Shown here: positions 20,532 to 27,589 of the stretch, in pieces
Layout of the letters: the number at the start of each line of letters is the position of its first letter
How positions within the stretch are numbered: the first letter of the stretch is position 1
IMG/VR virus record: IMGVR_UViG_3300042328_002052
Coordinates: 1 to 57,886 of that record
DNA: 57,886 nucleotides
Strand: one strand, 5' to 3'
Origin: a virus
Notes under the pieces: model-generated
Told to the model about the DNA's origin: nothing
The model's input: the letters and a program-made list of their open reading frames with translations, nothing else
The model's database searches: none
Position numbers and translations under genes: made by a program

Positions 20532-20720
20532 ATGGCTACCAAGAACAAGACCAAGATCGAAAAAACTCCCCTCACCCTCCATGACCGTATGGATAAGATT
20601 CAGGAGATGGTTGAGATGTTGAATAGCGACATCTTTGAGGGTAACATCACCACCAACGAGATCACCGATCAGTTGGAGCAGATCAGCGTCAAGATTGAGA
20701 ACTTCAAGGACTTACTCTGA
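20532..20720 (+). CDS. Hypothetical coiled-coil-like protein (62 aa)
   Basis: Starts at ATG 20532, one base after the preceding stop. Lys-rich N-terminus, then heptad-like MDKIQEMVEMLNSDIFEG. Coupled to the next gene by TGATG. Function unknown. Confidence 0.55.
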   Translation: MATKNKTKIEKTPLTLHDRMDKIQEMVEMLNSDIFEGNITTNEITDQLEQISVKIENFKDLL

Positions 20721-20971
20721 TGCCCGAGTACGAGCCCCTAGACTACCGCCTACGCTGCCATAGCAAGCGCACCGATCTCCCCCCTGATGTTCTGCGGGAT
20801 ATCTGTGAGGCTTATGTGAGGCTTCTCAACTTGGAGGAAGAACGTAATGAGGCTAGAAGGGATCTCTGTGATCTGTATGTGAAGGGCCAGCCAAGTGCAA
20901 GCAGCATGACAGCCCAAGATTACGCCGCTGAACTTGGCTGGGACTGCTTCAAGGAGGAAAGCAATGTTTGA
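20720..20971 (+). CDS. Hypothetical protein (83 aa)
   Basis: Helical, Glu/Arg-rich (RLLNLEEERNEARRDLCDLY). It overlaps its upstream neighbour by one base and its downstream neighbour by eight bases. An AGGAGG Shine-Dalgarno for the next gene lies in its 3' end. No motif recognised. Confidence 0.55.
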   Translation: MPEYEPLDYRLRCHSKRTDLPPDVLRDICEAYVRLLNLEEERNEARRDLCDLYVKGQPSASSMTAQDYAAELGWDCFKEESNV

Positions 20972-21245
20972 TAGACACGGAATGTCTCAGGAGCGTTGGA
21001 ATTACCTCATGCAGCCTTTTGATGGCAACGAAGATGTCATGTTGACCGGAGAGGAAGTTGCGAATGGATGGCATTGGTGCGATGAATGGGACGGGCTTCT
21101 TATTCACAAGGACGACCGTGAGTTTGAGCATTGCAAGTGTTCCTTTATGGAGAAGTTTAGAACACCCGAGAGACTTCAGAGAATGAAGCAGGAACAGGCA
21201 ATGGACAGACTCTCAGACCTTGATGAAGAACTTGGATTGCACTAA
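20964..21245 (+). CDS. Hypothetical protein (93 aa)
   Basis: ATG 20964 is preceded by AGGAGGAAAGC, the strongest Shine-Dalgarno in this region. Trp- and Cys-containing (NGWHWCDEWDGLLIHKDDRE, then HCKCSF), with a helical Glu-rich end. The His/Cys pairs could bind metal. No family recognised. Confidence 0.6.
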   Translation: MFDRHGMSQERWNYLMQPFDGNEDVMLTGEEVANGWHWCDEWDGLLIHKDDREFEHCKCSFMEKFRTPERLQRMKQEQAMDRLSDLDEELGLH

Positions 21246-21251
21246 TAAATA
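21244..21251 (+). promoter_or_regulatory. T4-like late promoter (AATAAATA)
   Basis: AATAAATA, six bases before ATG 21258, overlapping the stop of the preceding gene. Confidence 0.6.
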
Positions 21252-21257
21252 TTCTAA

Positions 21258-22016
21258 ATGCACTATACAACAGTCTTTTTGTCAGACTTTCACCTTGCCT
21301 CCAAAAAAGCAAAGTACAAGCCTCTCACAGACTTCCTGAAGTCCAATACCTTTGATAACATCTACTTGGTAGGTGACATCATAGACATTTGGAGATTCAA
21401 GGACGCATTCTCCATGAAACATGAGAAGCAAATTGGACAGGTTGAAGTCGTAGAAAGACTGTTGAAACTTTCTCGTAAGGGAACCAAAATTCATTACATC
21501 TATGGAAACCATGACGAGTTCATGGCAAAGTTTATAGGACATGAAATATTTGGAAATATTTCTCTCTACGAAAGAATGGATTATACCACGAAGAACGGAA
21601 AGAAGTTTCTTGTTCTTCATGGACACCAGTTTGATTTGCTAACCAAGTATCCAATCAGTTCTTCTCTGTACAAACTAGGAGACATAGGATACGAAATTAT
21701 GCTTGATCTAAATGAAATTTTTAATTGGTGCCGTAGAGCATTGGGAATGCGATACTGGTCTTTGTCCAAGTATGTAAAGATTAAAGTCAAGAGGGCAGCA
21801 CAGTTCATCGAAAGTTTTGAAGATGTTATATGCAGATATGCAAAAGATAAAAAGTATGATGGTGTGATCTGCGGTCATCTTCACAATCCAAAAATTGCGG
21901 AAGTGCATGGGACAATATACGCAAACTGTGGATGCTGGACTGAAAAAGATAACTGCACTTTTCTCTACGAAGATGATTCGGGAGAATTGAGGATCGGAAC
22001 TTATGCAACAGACTGA
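21258..22016 (+). CDS. LpxH-like calcineurin-type metallophosphoesterase
   Basis: 252 residues. The full metallophosphoesterase set is present in order: SDFHLA (about 9-14), GDIIDIWRF (about 39-47), YGNHDEF (about 83-89), VLHGHQFD (about 118-125) and CGHLHNPK (about 199-206). The DIW-type second block and overall length match UDP-2,3-diacylglucosamine pyrophosphatase relatives (LpxH/YbbF) more than nucleases. In a phage it may alter lipid A precursors, or act on another phosphodiester. Lipid A chemistry would imply a Gram-negative host, but the family is broad. Confidence 0.8.
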   Translation: MHYTTVFLSDFHLASKKAKYKPLTDFLKSNTFDNIYLVGDIIDIWRFKDAFSMKHEKQIGQVEVVERLLKLSRKGTKIHYIYGNHDEFMAKFIGHEIFGNISLYERMDYTTKNGKKFLVLHGHQFDLLTKYPISSSLYKLGDIGYEIMLDLNEIFNWCRRALGMRYWSLSKYVKIKVKRAAQFIESFEDVICRYAKDKKYDGVICGHLHNPKIAEVHGTIYANCGCWTEKDNCTFLYEDDSGELRIGTYATD

Positions 22017-22191
22017 ATGGAAAGATCCCAATTACAGACCGACAAAGTTTTTTGATCCGTTTGTGGTGTTTCTTTGTGTTTGTTTCTTGCTCCCGATCAT
22101 ATGCTATGGTATATTTGTAGGGTACTGCAAACAACTTTTTACAAAAAAGAAAAATCCAGTAAAAACCTGCACAAACTCTGGCGAACAGTAA
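22003..22191 (+). CDS. Small membrane protein (62 aa)
   Basis: Overlaps the phosphoesterase by 14 bases. One strong hydrophobic segment (DPFVVFLCVCFLLPIICYGI, about residues 18-37), then a basic tail with KKK. Predicted single-pass inner-membrane protein. Translational coupling with the phosphoesterase suggests the two act together, perhaps at the membrane. Confidence 0.55.
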   Translation: MQQTEWKDPNYRPTKFFDPFVVFLCVCFLLPIICYGIFVGYCKQLFTKKKNPVKTCTNSGEQ

Positions 22192-22200
22192 TAATTAAAA

Positions 22201-22800
22201 ATGATTATGCTCAAAGCAGACTATCCCCAGTTCAAGCCAAAGCGCGAGATGAATGGTATTCTCATTTATGAGTTTGCCAAGCTCAAATATTATCTTGGTA
22301 AGAGTGATGATGATGGATTTGGTGGAGCCAGCTGCATCTTCCTTGAGAATAATGCTGCAATCAATGTCAAAGATCAATTTGGTCTGAAAGTGTTTTGGAG
22401 CGAGAAAGAAGCGAAGAACGCATGGATTCGTCAGAAGAAAGCAGCAAAGATCGGACTGGCTCCTCCTGTTGGTAAGAGAATTGTTCTTGTCGATAAGTTT
22501 GGACAGGCTGAGAGATGGGGATATCAGACTTGCTGTGCTGACATGGTTCAGTCAATAAAGAACCTTGAAAAGGTTTGCAAGGCAATGAAGATTTTGCTTT
22601 CCAAGATTTCGGTTCCTACTGACGATCTTCCTACGCAGTATGCCACGAATCTTCCCTGTGTGATGGGCGGCGATCTTCACTGCGATAATATTGGAGTTTG
22701 GTGCGGACGGTATGTGTGCGTAGACTTCGGACACCATACGATCATTCACAAGAATGGACGCGCTCTGCGCGGCAGACCTTGGACAGCATTCGGTGAGTGA
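22201..22800 (+). CDS. Protein-kinase-fold protein
   Basis: 199 residues. The C-terminal part has GGDLHCDNIGVW (about 156-167) and YVCVDFGHH (about 171-179), the catalytic loop (Asp of DLHxxN) and DFG-type metal-binding motif of protein-kinase-like enzymes. A Lys in GLKVFWSEKEA (about 63) could be the beta-3 lysine. The lobe sizes are small, as in other phage kinase-like proteins. Substrate unknown: it may phosphorylate host proteins or small molecules. The ATG at 22207 (third codon) is an alternative start. Confidence 0.65.
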   Translation: MIMLKADYPQFKPKREMNGILIYEFAKLKYYLGKSDDDGFGGASCIFLENNAAINVKDQFGLKVFWSEKEAKNAWIRQKKAAKIGLAPPVGKRIVLVDKFGQAERWGYQTCCADMVQSIKNLEKVCKAMKILLSKISVPTDDLPTQYATNLPCVMGGDLHCDNIGVWCGRYVCVDFGHHTIIHKNGRALRGRPWTAFGE

Positions 22801-22909
22801 AGGAAAAATAACATTTTATTGGTTTGCTTTGTTTACTTTTATGCCCATAATAGCAATGGGTATCGCTGAGATCTTAATTTATATTAACAACAAAAGAAAG
22901 GAATATTGA
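22793..22909 (+). CDS. 38-residue membrane peptide, GTG start
   Basis: Read by hand. GTG 22793 lies inside the last codons of the kinase-like gene; the frame runs to TGA 22907-22909, one base before the next ATG. It contains one hydrophobic segment (FYWFALFTFMPIIAMGIAEI) and a basic end. Low certainty because of its size and GTG start, but the tight fit between neighbours supports it. Confidence 0.4.
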   Translation: MSEGKITFYWFALFTFMPIIAMGIAEILIYINNKRKEY

Positions 22910-22910
22910 A

Positions 22911-23093
22911 ATGACTAAGAAGATTGCATCGAAGAAGGTTGAAACCAAGACACTTAACATTCTCCCTGTCAAGGGATTCCTCGGACTGCTTGCTGATGCT
23001 GCCATGGTGACCACGCTTATTACGGCTACCATTTCTCTGTTGCTTTTGTGTCTAACTATGGCACAGAAAATTACCATTACGGTTGGTAAGTAA
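22911..23093 (+). CDS. Small membrane protein (60 aa)
   Basis: Basic N-terminus (MTKKIASKKVETKTLN) followed by a long hydrophobic stretch (LADAAMVTTLITATISLLLL, about residues 27-46). AAAGAAAGGAA lies before the start. Predicted single-pass membrane protein. No family recognised. Confidence 0.55.
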   Translation: MTKKIASKKVETKTLNILPVKGFLGLLADAAMVTTLITATISLLLLCLTMAQKITITVGK

Positions 23094-23099
23094 TTCATA

Positions 23100-23107
23100 T
23101 ATAAATA
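23100..23107 (+). promoter_or_regulatory. T4-like late promoter before tRNA-Pro
   Basis: Exact TATAAATA ending seven bases before the first base of tRNA-Pro, so transcription could begin at the mature 5' end of the tRNA. Confidence 0.6.
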
Positions 23108-23114
23108 AACCGTA

Positions 23115-23188
23115 CAGGCATTAACTCAGCTTGGTAGAGTGCTTGCTTTGGGAGCAAGATGTCGTTGGTTCAAATCCAGCATGCCTGA
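23115..23188 (+). tRNA. tRNA-Pro (TGG)
   Basis: Acceptor CAGGCAT/ATGCCTG, anticodon stem CTTGC/GCAAG with loop TTTGGGA, T-arm GTTGG-TTCAAAT-CCAGC, discriminator A. Confidence 0.95.
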
Positions 23189-23192
23189 TTGC

Positions 23193-23220
23193 TTGACTTT
23201 ACACTAGGATGGAGTACAAT
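23193..23220 (+). promoter_or_regulatory. Early leaderless promoter
   Basis: TTGACT, 16-base spacer, TACAAT, six bases, ATG 23227; starts five bases after tRNA-Pro. Confidence 0.75.
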
Positions 23221-23226
23221 AAACAT

Positions 23227-23391
23227 ATGAAAACTCTTTTGAACAAGTTAATGATGCCTTTCGCAATTCTGATTCTCATCAATATGGTTGGCCTTTTGTT
23301 CCACAAGAACTACGAAGGTGCAGTAATGGGAAGCGTAATTGGAATGCTTGTTGGATTTCTGATTCTTGAGATCCGCGCAAAGTTTGAATAA
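23227..23391 (+). CDS. Small membrane protein (54 aa)
   Basis: Start at 23227 (MKTLLNKLMMPFAIL) set by the leaderless promoter, rather than the in-frame ATG at 23209 that lies between -35 and -10. Two hydrophobic helices (PFAILILINMVGLLF and GAVMGSVIGMLVGFLILEI) around a short charged turn give a membrane hairpin. A half copy of the repeat element (GGATAGTAG, 23393-23401) touches its stop. Confidence 0.6.
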   Translation: MKTLLNKLMMPFAILILINMVGLLFHKNYEGAVMGSVIGMLVGFLILEIRAKFE

Positions 23392-23392
23392 C

Positions 23393-23401
23393 GGATAGTA
23401 G
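23393..23401. repeat. Half copy of the CTACTATC element
   Basis: GGATAGTAG directly after the stop of the membrane protein gene and ten bases before tRNA-Glu. No CTACTATC partner nearby. Confidence 0.5.
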
Positions 23402-23410
23402 TTTTCCCCC

Positions 23411-23484
23411 GGCCCTTTCGTCTAGTCGGTCTAGGACACGGCCCTTTCAAGGCCATAACATGGGTTCGAATCCCGTAAGGGTCA
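23411..23484 (+). tRNA. tRNA-Glu (TTC)
   Basis: Acceptor GGCCCTT/AAGGGTC with a G-T pair, anticodon loop CTTTCAA, T-loop TTCGAAT, discriminator A. Confidence 0.93.
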
Positions 23485-23486
23485 TT

Positions 23487-23714
23487 ATGACGCTTCCACA
23501 CGAAGAATACAACAGTCTTGTAAATGCAAAACAATTCTTATTTGATCTTTTGGACCCAAAACTTACACCCGGTGTTCCAAAAGCAATCAGAGAACGAGCA
23601 AGAGCAGTCCTAAAACACTATCCCTTTGATATGACTCTAAAAGAATTTTATAAAGAAAGCATGCATCATCCTGATCGTGGAATTTATGGCTGGGGAAAAG
23701 GAAAAGACGAATGA
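23487..23714 (+). CDS. BPSL0761-like small protein (75 aa)
   Basis: Starts two bases after tRNA-Glu (ATG 23487). The layout, a short polar start, NAKQFLFDLLDPKLTPGVPK and IRERARAVLKHYPFD, resembles the BPSL0761 family of small bacterial and phage proteins, which has no assigned function. Overlaps the next gene by ATGA. As with the gene at 13496, the start abuts a tRNA, so tRNA processing would leave an almost leaderless message. Confidence 0.6.
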   Translation: MTLPHEEYNSLVNAKQFLFDLLDPKLTPGVPKAIRERARAVLKHYPFDMTLKEFYKESMHHPDRGIYGWGKGKDE

Positions 23715-24166
23715 ATCCAAAAGAAATCATTGAAGTAAACGATGAGATTGATGTGTTGGTTGCCAAGTATCCCGTTGTATTCAAGAACATGGATAAGTCG
23801 GCATACTATTCTCTTCCAGCGGGTTGGGTTTCCAGAGTTGACAAACTCTGTGCAGATCTGACTGTTCTTATTGAAGAACACCTAAAAAACAATACTTACA
23901 ATCCTGATGAGTATCCGTTTACTGTTTTTCAAATTAAAGAAAAGTTTGGTGGACTTCGATTCTACTTTACTTCCTTTTGCGAAGATCATGAGTTCCACAA
24001 AGAACTGTGCAAGTTGGTAGATAAAGCAGAAGATGATACATATTCCATTTGTGAAGTAACTGGAAATCCCGGAAAACTTTGCAAACTTGGAAGCCAGTAT
24101 CATACCTTCTGTGAAGAAATCAGAATTGCCAATGGATTTAAGGTAGTTGGAAATGGAAACTCGTAA
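23711..24166 (+). CDS. Conserved phage protein (151 aa), possible Cys/His zinc site
   Basis: Contains FQIKEKFGGLRFYFTSF, a signature of a widespread uncharacterised phage family, followed by a CEVTG...GKLCKLG...HTFCEE end with several Cys and His that probably hold a metal. Coupled by four-base overlap to the gene before it and overlapping the SpoU gene after it. Function unknown. Confidence 0.65.
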   Translation: MNPKEIIEVNDEIDVLVAKYPVVFKNMDKSAYYSLPAGWVSRVDKLCADLTVLIEEHLKNNTYNPDEYPFTVFQIKEKFGGLRFYFTSFCEDHEFHKELCKLVDKAEDDTYSICEVTGNPGKLCKLGSQYHTFCEEIRIANGFKVVGNGNS

Positions 24167-24722
24167 CATTATTGACCATTATCACTATTGGAATGACGAT
24201 GCTATTAGAGCAGACCTTGATGATAAGCGTTTTAATTATTCAGTTGTTTGTTGCAACATTGGCAATGATTTTAATATTGCAACCGTCATTAGAAACGCTA
24301 ATGCGTTTCTTGCGAAAGAAGTTTTAATTTATGGGCATAAAAAATACGACAGGCGGGGGACTGTTGGAACTCATCACTACACCAATTTTCGTCATGTACG
24401 CGATATTGATTCTCTTTCCGTTTTTTTGGATATGCACTCTTCTGGATATGGTGATAAATCCGGAGGAAAAAAAGTCAGAGTAATTGGTATCGATAATGTT
24501 CCTGAAGCTAAAGACGTAAATGCATATGAATTCGATCCTAACATTCATTACATCATGATCTTTGGCCAAGAACAAATTGGGGTTCCAAAAGATGTTCTAA
24601 GTATGTGTGATGATCTTCTTTACATTCCTCAGTATGGTTCTGTGAGAAGCATCAATGTTGGAACGGCATCAGGTATTATAATGAATAATTACTGTGCCAA
24701 AATTTACTCCTCGGTGGTGTAA
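24153..24722 (+). CDS. SpoU/TrmH-family RNA 2'-O-methyltransferase
   Basis: 189 residues. The three SPOUT motifs are clear: NIATVIRNANAF (motif 1), YIMIFGQEQIGVP (motif 2) and IPQYGSVRSINVGTASGIIM (motif 3), which form the trefoil-knot SAM site. Such enzymes methylate ribose 2'-OH in tRNA or rRNA. Its place among tRNA genes, with its last codons inside tRNA-Gln, suggests a phage tRNA as target (inference). ATG 24153 chosen over an upstream TTG. Confidence 0.88.
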   Translation: METRNIIDHYHYWNDDAIRADLDDKRFNYSVVCCNIGNDFNIATVIRNANAFLAKEVLIYGHKKYDRRGTVGTHHYTNFRHVRDIDSLSVFLDMHSSGYGDKSGGKKVRVIGIDNVPEAKDVNAYEFDPNIHYIMIFGQEQIGVPKDVLSMCDDLLYIPQYGSVRSINVGTASGIIMNNYCAKIYSSVV

Positions 24723-24778
24723 AGGTAGCACAAGAGGCTTTGAACCTCTTTGTCTTGGTTCGAATCCAAGCTGAGGAA
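24708..24778 (+). tRNA. tRNA-Gln (TTG)
   Basis: Acceptor TCCTCGG/CTGAGGA, anticodon stem AGAGG/CCTCT with loop CTTTGAA, T-loop TTCGAAT, discriminator A. Its first 15 bases are the end of the SpoU methyltransferase gene, including the stop. Confidence 0.95.
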
Positions 24779-24791
24779 CTAGGAGATTATT

Positions 24792-25043
24792 ATGAAACCA
24801 GTTGGCAAATGGATATTGGCTAAGTCTTTGATCGGTGGTCAAAAGACCACTGATGCAGGAATCATCTACAATGAAAAGTCTACTTCAAAAATTATTCCCG
24901 CAAAGGTAACTGCTGTCGGTGATAAGCTGACAGAAGACATTCAGGTTGGAGATATCGTTTGGTGGGATGTATCCAAGATTAAAGATGGATATGGAGATTG
25001 TCACGTAGTCCATCAAGATTGGGTTTCATTCGTAGAGAGATAA
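24792..25043 (+). CDS. GroES/gp31-like co-chaperonin
   Basis: 83 residues. VGKWILAKSL, then TDAGIIYNE and AKVTAVGDKLTEDIQVGDIV match the Cpn10 beta-barrel pattern (start strand, mobile-loop region, VGD.V strand), with the mobile loop much shortened compared with E. coli GroES (97 aa) or T4 gp31 (111 aa). It would cap host GroEL for folding of phage capsid protein, as gp31 does. Preceded by AGGAG; it follows tRNA-Gln by 13 bases. A hairpin separates it from the convergent gene. Confidence 0.8.
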   Translation: MKPVGKWILAKSLIGGQKTTDAGIIYNEKSTSKIIPAKVTAVGDKLTEDIQVGDIVWWDVSKIKDGYGDCHVVHQDWVSFVER

Positions 25044-25048
25044 AAGAA

Positions 25049-25073
25049 ACAACCCCGAACTTCTCGGGGTTGT
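25049..25073. terminator. Hairpin between convergent genes
   Basis: ACAACCCCGA(ACTTC)TCGGGGTTGT. No long T run on either side; it may terminate both directions. Confidence 0.5.
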
Positions 25074-25102
25074 CGGACCTGAGATGCTATCTCAAGTGGG
25101 GT

Positions 25103-25846
25103 TTATCTTTCTTTACGACCAGATTTTCCGAGATCATAGTCTGTTGGGGGAAGTCTCTTTCCTCCCATATTTAAACCACGCTCTGCAGCAGTATTAATTC
25201 TGCTGAATGCATCTGGTCTTGCTCCTCTTTGTGAGAAGAATCCGGGGCCTTCTGCAGCACGTGCTGCTTGAGCAGCTGCGATTTGAGCTTGAGTTTCTGG
25301 GTGCTGACGAATGCTATCTTGCATAGCGGCAATCTTAGATTTCATTGCTCGTCCAGCCATAGTGCCACTCCAACGTGAATCAGAATCGCTTAAGTCTGAT
25401 TCTGCTTGAGCAAATTCATCTTGCATTTTTTCAAGACTTGCTTGTAGTTCTGCCAAGCTATCTGGTTGTGTTGCAATTTTTTCATCTGCTGGCTTCGAAT
25501 CATCGGAATCATTGAATTGCCCGACTACACCGCCCTCGTTTAATTTGCGGAGAGTCAAAGCAAGGCGAGCTCTCTTTCCTGTCTTACCACCCTTTTCAGC
25601 AGCCTTTTTAAGTTTGGAAACAGGAATGGTCTTGCCTTCCTTGGTCTTCATAGTCTTGCGAAGAGCGCCCTCTTTCTTAATGGCCTTTTGAATCCACTTC
25701 TTCTTCTCAAGAAGAACAGATTCATTTAGCTCATAGTCTTCTCCTTCGACAAGAGCTTCAATAAGGGCTTCAGCGACATCTAATTCTTCTGTAAGAGCTT
25801 CGATGCGTTTTACTAGTTCGTTTAAGTGATTGATATATGGATCCAT
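25103..25846 (-). CDS. Late basic protein with coiled-coil N-terminus
   Basis: 247 residues. It begins MDPYINHLNELVKRIEALTE, a heptad-like segment of the same length and place as the shared tag in other proteins. The middle (KKWIQKAIKKEGALRKTMK, then GKRARLALTLRKL) is a basic stretch I recall from T4-like marine phage proteins; it could bind DNA. The C-terminal half is Gln/Ala-rich and helical. Read leftward after the gene at 25846 with TAATG overlap. Probable head or DNA-associated virion protein. Confidence 0.6.
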   Translation of the reverse strand: MDPYINHLNELVKRIEALTEELDVAEALIEALVEGEDYELNESVLLEKKKWIQKAIKKEGALRKTMKTKEGKTIPVSKLKKAAEKGGKTGKRARLALTLRKLNEGGVVGQFNDSDDSKPADEKIATQPDSLAELQASLEKMQDEFAQAESDLSDSDSRWSGTMAGRAMKSKIAAMQDSIRQHPETQAQIAAAQAARAAEGPGFFSQRGARPDAFSRINTAAERGLNMGGKRLPPTDYDLGKSGRKER

Positions 25847-26274
25847 TATTTGTCCTTACCTAATTTTGGAAAACCACCAAAAGTCAATGATTCAGAAAGT
25901 TGGATCTTTGTTCCACTATCTTTCAGACCTTTAGTTGTATCTGCTTTTTTACCACCAATTACATTGGCGACATTCTCTACGATTGGAGAATTCTTGTTGA
26001 TTGAATTGCTCAAGCATCTGATACCGGGACTGTTGGATGTATAATTTCCCCCAACACGGTCAAGTGCCTCTTCAATCTTCTTGCCCTTCTTCTTTGCGAT
26101 AGCTTTCTTGATGGCCTTGTCTCTTGAACCAAAGTATTCCTCGGTTCCAGATTCAACCTCGCCATCACCATCGTAATCCTTTGCAGCCTTTTTGGATTTC
26201 TTTAGTTCTTTTTCCAAAAGATCTATGCGTTGCAATAGATTTTCTAGGATTTCTTGATAATTTTTGTCGTCCAT
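25846..26274 (-). CDS. Late protein with DYDGDG motif
   Basis: 142 residues. The N-terminus (MDDKNYQEILENLLQRIDLL) is again a short coiled-coil-like segment. It is followed by KDYDGDGEVESGTEEYFGSR and KAIKKAIAKKKGKK, a combination familiar from T4-like marine phages; the DxDxDG loop could bind calcium. A late promoter core lies five bases before ATG 26274. Role unknown; virion core protein is likely by context. Confidence 0.6.
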   Translation of the reverse strand: MDDKNYQEILENLLQRIDLLEKELKKSKKAAKDYDGDGEVESGTEEYFGSRDKAIKKAIAKKKGKKIEEALDRVGGNYTSNSPGIRCLSNSINKNSPIVENVANVIGGKKADTTKGLKDSGTKIQLSESLTFGGFPKLGKDK

Positions 26275-26278
26275 AGTA

Positions 26279-27136
26279 TTATTTAGAGTTTTTTAAGCTC
26301 AATCTTTCGTCCTGTTTTTGTTTGACATAATCGTTAATTTTATCAAAGTAACCCAAATTTCTGAGTTCCTTGAACACTAAATTTTCTACTGAAAACTCTC
26401 CAGACTTCTTAAGTCCAGCGGATCTCATATTCTTGAACTTCTTCTTCATTTTTTCAAAAGATTCATCATTTGCATTTGAACTTATTAAATTTTCAATCTT
26501 TTGAATATAATCGCTTACTTTGACTTTAATCTCCGGGTCATCAAGGTTTACTTCTTCGTGTCTGGGTTCATTCAGCCACTCGTCTCTGGTAAGACTATAA
26601 GAACCTTGATTTGCCGGTGTTGTCTCTGAAATGTCTTGAGCGTAGATTTCTACATCATGATCAAAAATTTTAATATCGTGTGATTGCGCCCACAACTGCT
26701 TTTTATCTTTCAAAAATTCATCAAGAATGTCAGGGCAATCTGCAATCTTATCTTTATCGACAAGAATGTGGAGATCTATGTCTGAAAATGGTGTGTAGTT
26801 ATAGTTTGCGTTTCCGCCAACTACAATAACATCTTCTATTGAATCTGTGGGAATTTTTGCAAATTTGGCCCAAACATCCGCAATCTGTAATAGTTTATTC
26901 TTTACGTCTTCGCGGAGTTTATTATTTTCCCAAAGCTTTGGATTTAATTCGTTGTGGTATTGCAGTGTAAGAGCTGTAGATTCATTGAAATGTTCTTTAA
27001 AGGTTTTTCTTTCCTTCTTTGAAATTTCAACAGCAGCAAGTTGCTTTACCGCATCTTGCTTGGTCTCATGTGTGCCCAAAACTTTTTTGCCAGATGAATC
27101 TCTGACTTCCCATTTATCACCGCGCTTTACGATCAT
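26279..27136 (-). CDS. Nucleotidyltransferase-fold protein with DUF2188-like N-terminus
   Basis: 285 residues. The first 40 (KRGDKWEVRDSSGKKVLGTH) resemble the small DUF2188 domain. Around 105-125, VVGGNANYNYTPFSDIDLHI shows the Gly-rich start and DxD of minimal nucleotidyltransferases, followed by VDKD. The third acidic residue is probably in HDVEIYAQD. A stretch KERKTFKEHFNE before it looks like the packaging-type pattern. The late promoter lies five bases before the ATG. It may transfer NMP groups to host proteins or RNA after injection, or act during assembly (both inference). Confidence 0.65.
   Translation of the reverse strand: MIVKRGDKWEVRDSSGKKVLGTHETKQDAVKQLAAVEISKKERKTFKEHFNESTALTLQYHNELNPKLWENNKLREDVKNKLLQIADVWAKFAKIPTDSIEDVIVVGGNANYNYTPFSDIDLHILVDKDKIADCPDILDEFLKDKKQLWAQSHDIKIFDHDVEIYAQDISETTPANQGSYSLTRDEWLNEPRHEEVNLDDPEIKVKVSDYIQKIENLISSNANDESFEKMKKKFKNMRSAGLKKSGEFSVENLVFKELRNLGYFDKINDYVKQKQDERLSLKNSK
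26280..26287 (-). promoter_or_regulatory. T4-like late promoter (TCTAAATA)
   Basis: Minus strand, five bases before ATG 26274. It spans the stop codon region of the preceding gene. Confidence 0.7.
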
Positions 27137-27141
27137 GAAGA

Positions 27142-27149
27142 TATTTATG
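27142..27149 (-). promoter_or_regulatory. T4-like late promoter (CATAAATA)
   Basis: Minus strand, five bases before ATG 27136, placed just after the tmRNA terminator. Confidence 0.7.
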
Positions 27150-27154
27150 GCAAT

Positions 27155-27189
27155 AAAAAACCCGGTTTTTCAGATGCGGGAAAACCGGG
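27155..27189 (-). terminator. Terminator of the tRNA-Tyr/tmRNA operon
   Basis: Minus strand CCCGGTTTT and AAAACCGGG stem followed by TTTTTT, directly after the tmRNA coding piece. Confidence 0.9.
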
Positions 27190-27475
27190 AAACCCCACTG
27201 CTTTAAGCAGCCATCCGCATTGGTGCGGCTTTTATATTTGCAACTGTTTATTTACGACACTTGTTACCCGTGTCGGGTATCTCCTTCTTCAATACTTTAC
27301 GACAGTCGAAGCCAGTTCAGCCCCTTAATGACCTGAAGCCTAGGACTTCAGGTCGTGCCCCGCTGCTACGAGGACTTGTCTCGCCGTCTCCAGAGGTTGC
27401 AGGGACTCTGGGTTAGGCTAATGGAGCCGAGGGAAATCGAATCCCTGTGTTGCCGTATTTCTATCCAAGATCAAC
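27190..27475 (-). ncRNA. ssrA: Circularly permuted (two-piece) tmRNA
   Basis: On the minus strand the acceptor half comes first: T-arm AGGGA-TTCGATT-TCCCT (27446-27430), then CGGCTCC and discriminator A (27422), with CCA not encoded. After about 97 bases comes GGGGCTG (27324-27318), which pairs with CGGCTCC including G3-U70, the alanyl identity pair, and continues AACTGGCTTCGACTG like normal tmRNA 5' ends. PK1 is visible (ACCC/GGGT interleaved with GACAC/GTGTC, 27278-27256). The resume codon GCA is 27241-27239, giving the tag ANIKAAPMRMAA and a TAA inside the hairpin CTGCT-TAA-AGCAG. A terminator follows, so the later pseudoknots are absent, as in other permuted tmRNAs. It rescues stalled ribosomes and tags products for proteolysis. 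Confidence 0.92.
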
Positions 27476-27493
27476 AATACCAATATTATTTAG

Positions 27494-27575
27494 TGCGAGC
27501 AGGAGGATTCGAACCTTCGTAGGCGATGCCATCTGATTTACAGTCAGACCTCTTTGACCACTTGAGTATACTCGC
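27494..27575 (-). tRNA. tRNA-Tyr (GTA)
   Basis: Class II tRNA of 82 bases on the minus strand: acceptor GCGAG.../...CTCGC, anticodon stem CTGAC with loop TGTAAAT region giving GTA, long variable arm, T-loop TTCGAAT, discriminator A. It is upstream of the tmRNA on the same transcript. Confidence 0.93.
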
Positions 27576-27589
27576 TAAAAACGGGCATT

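Noticed and set aside
22003-22271. Overlapping frame 22074-22271
   Set aside because: Out-of-frame shadow over the end of the membrane protein and the start of the kinase-like gene; no signals.
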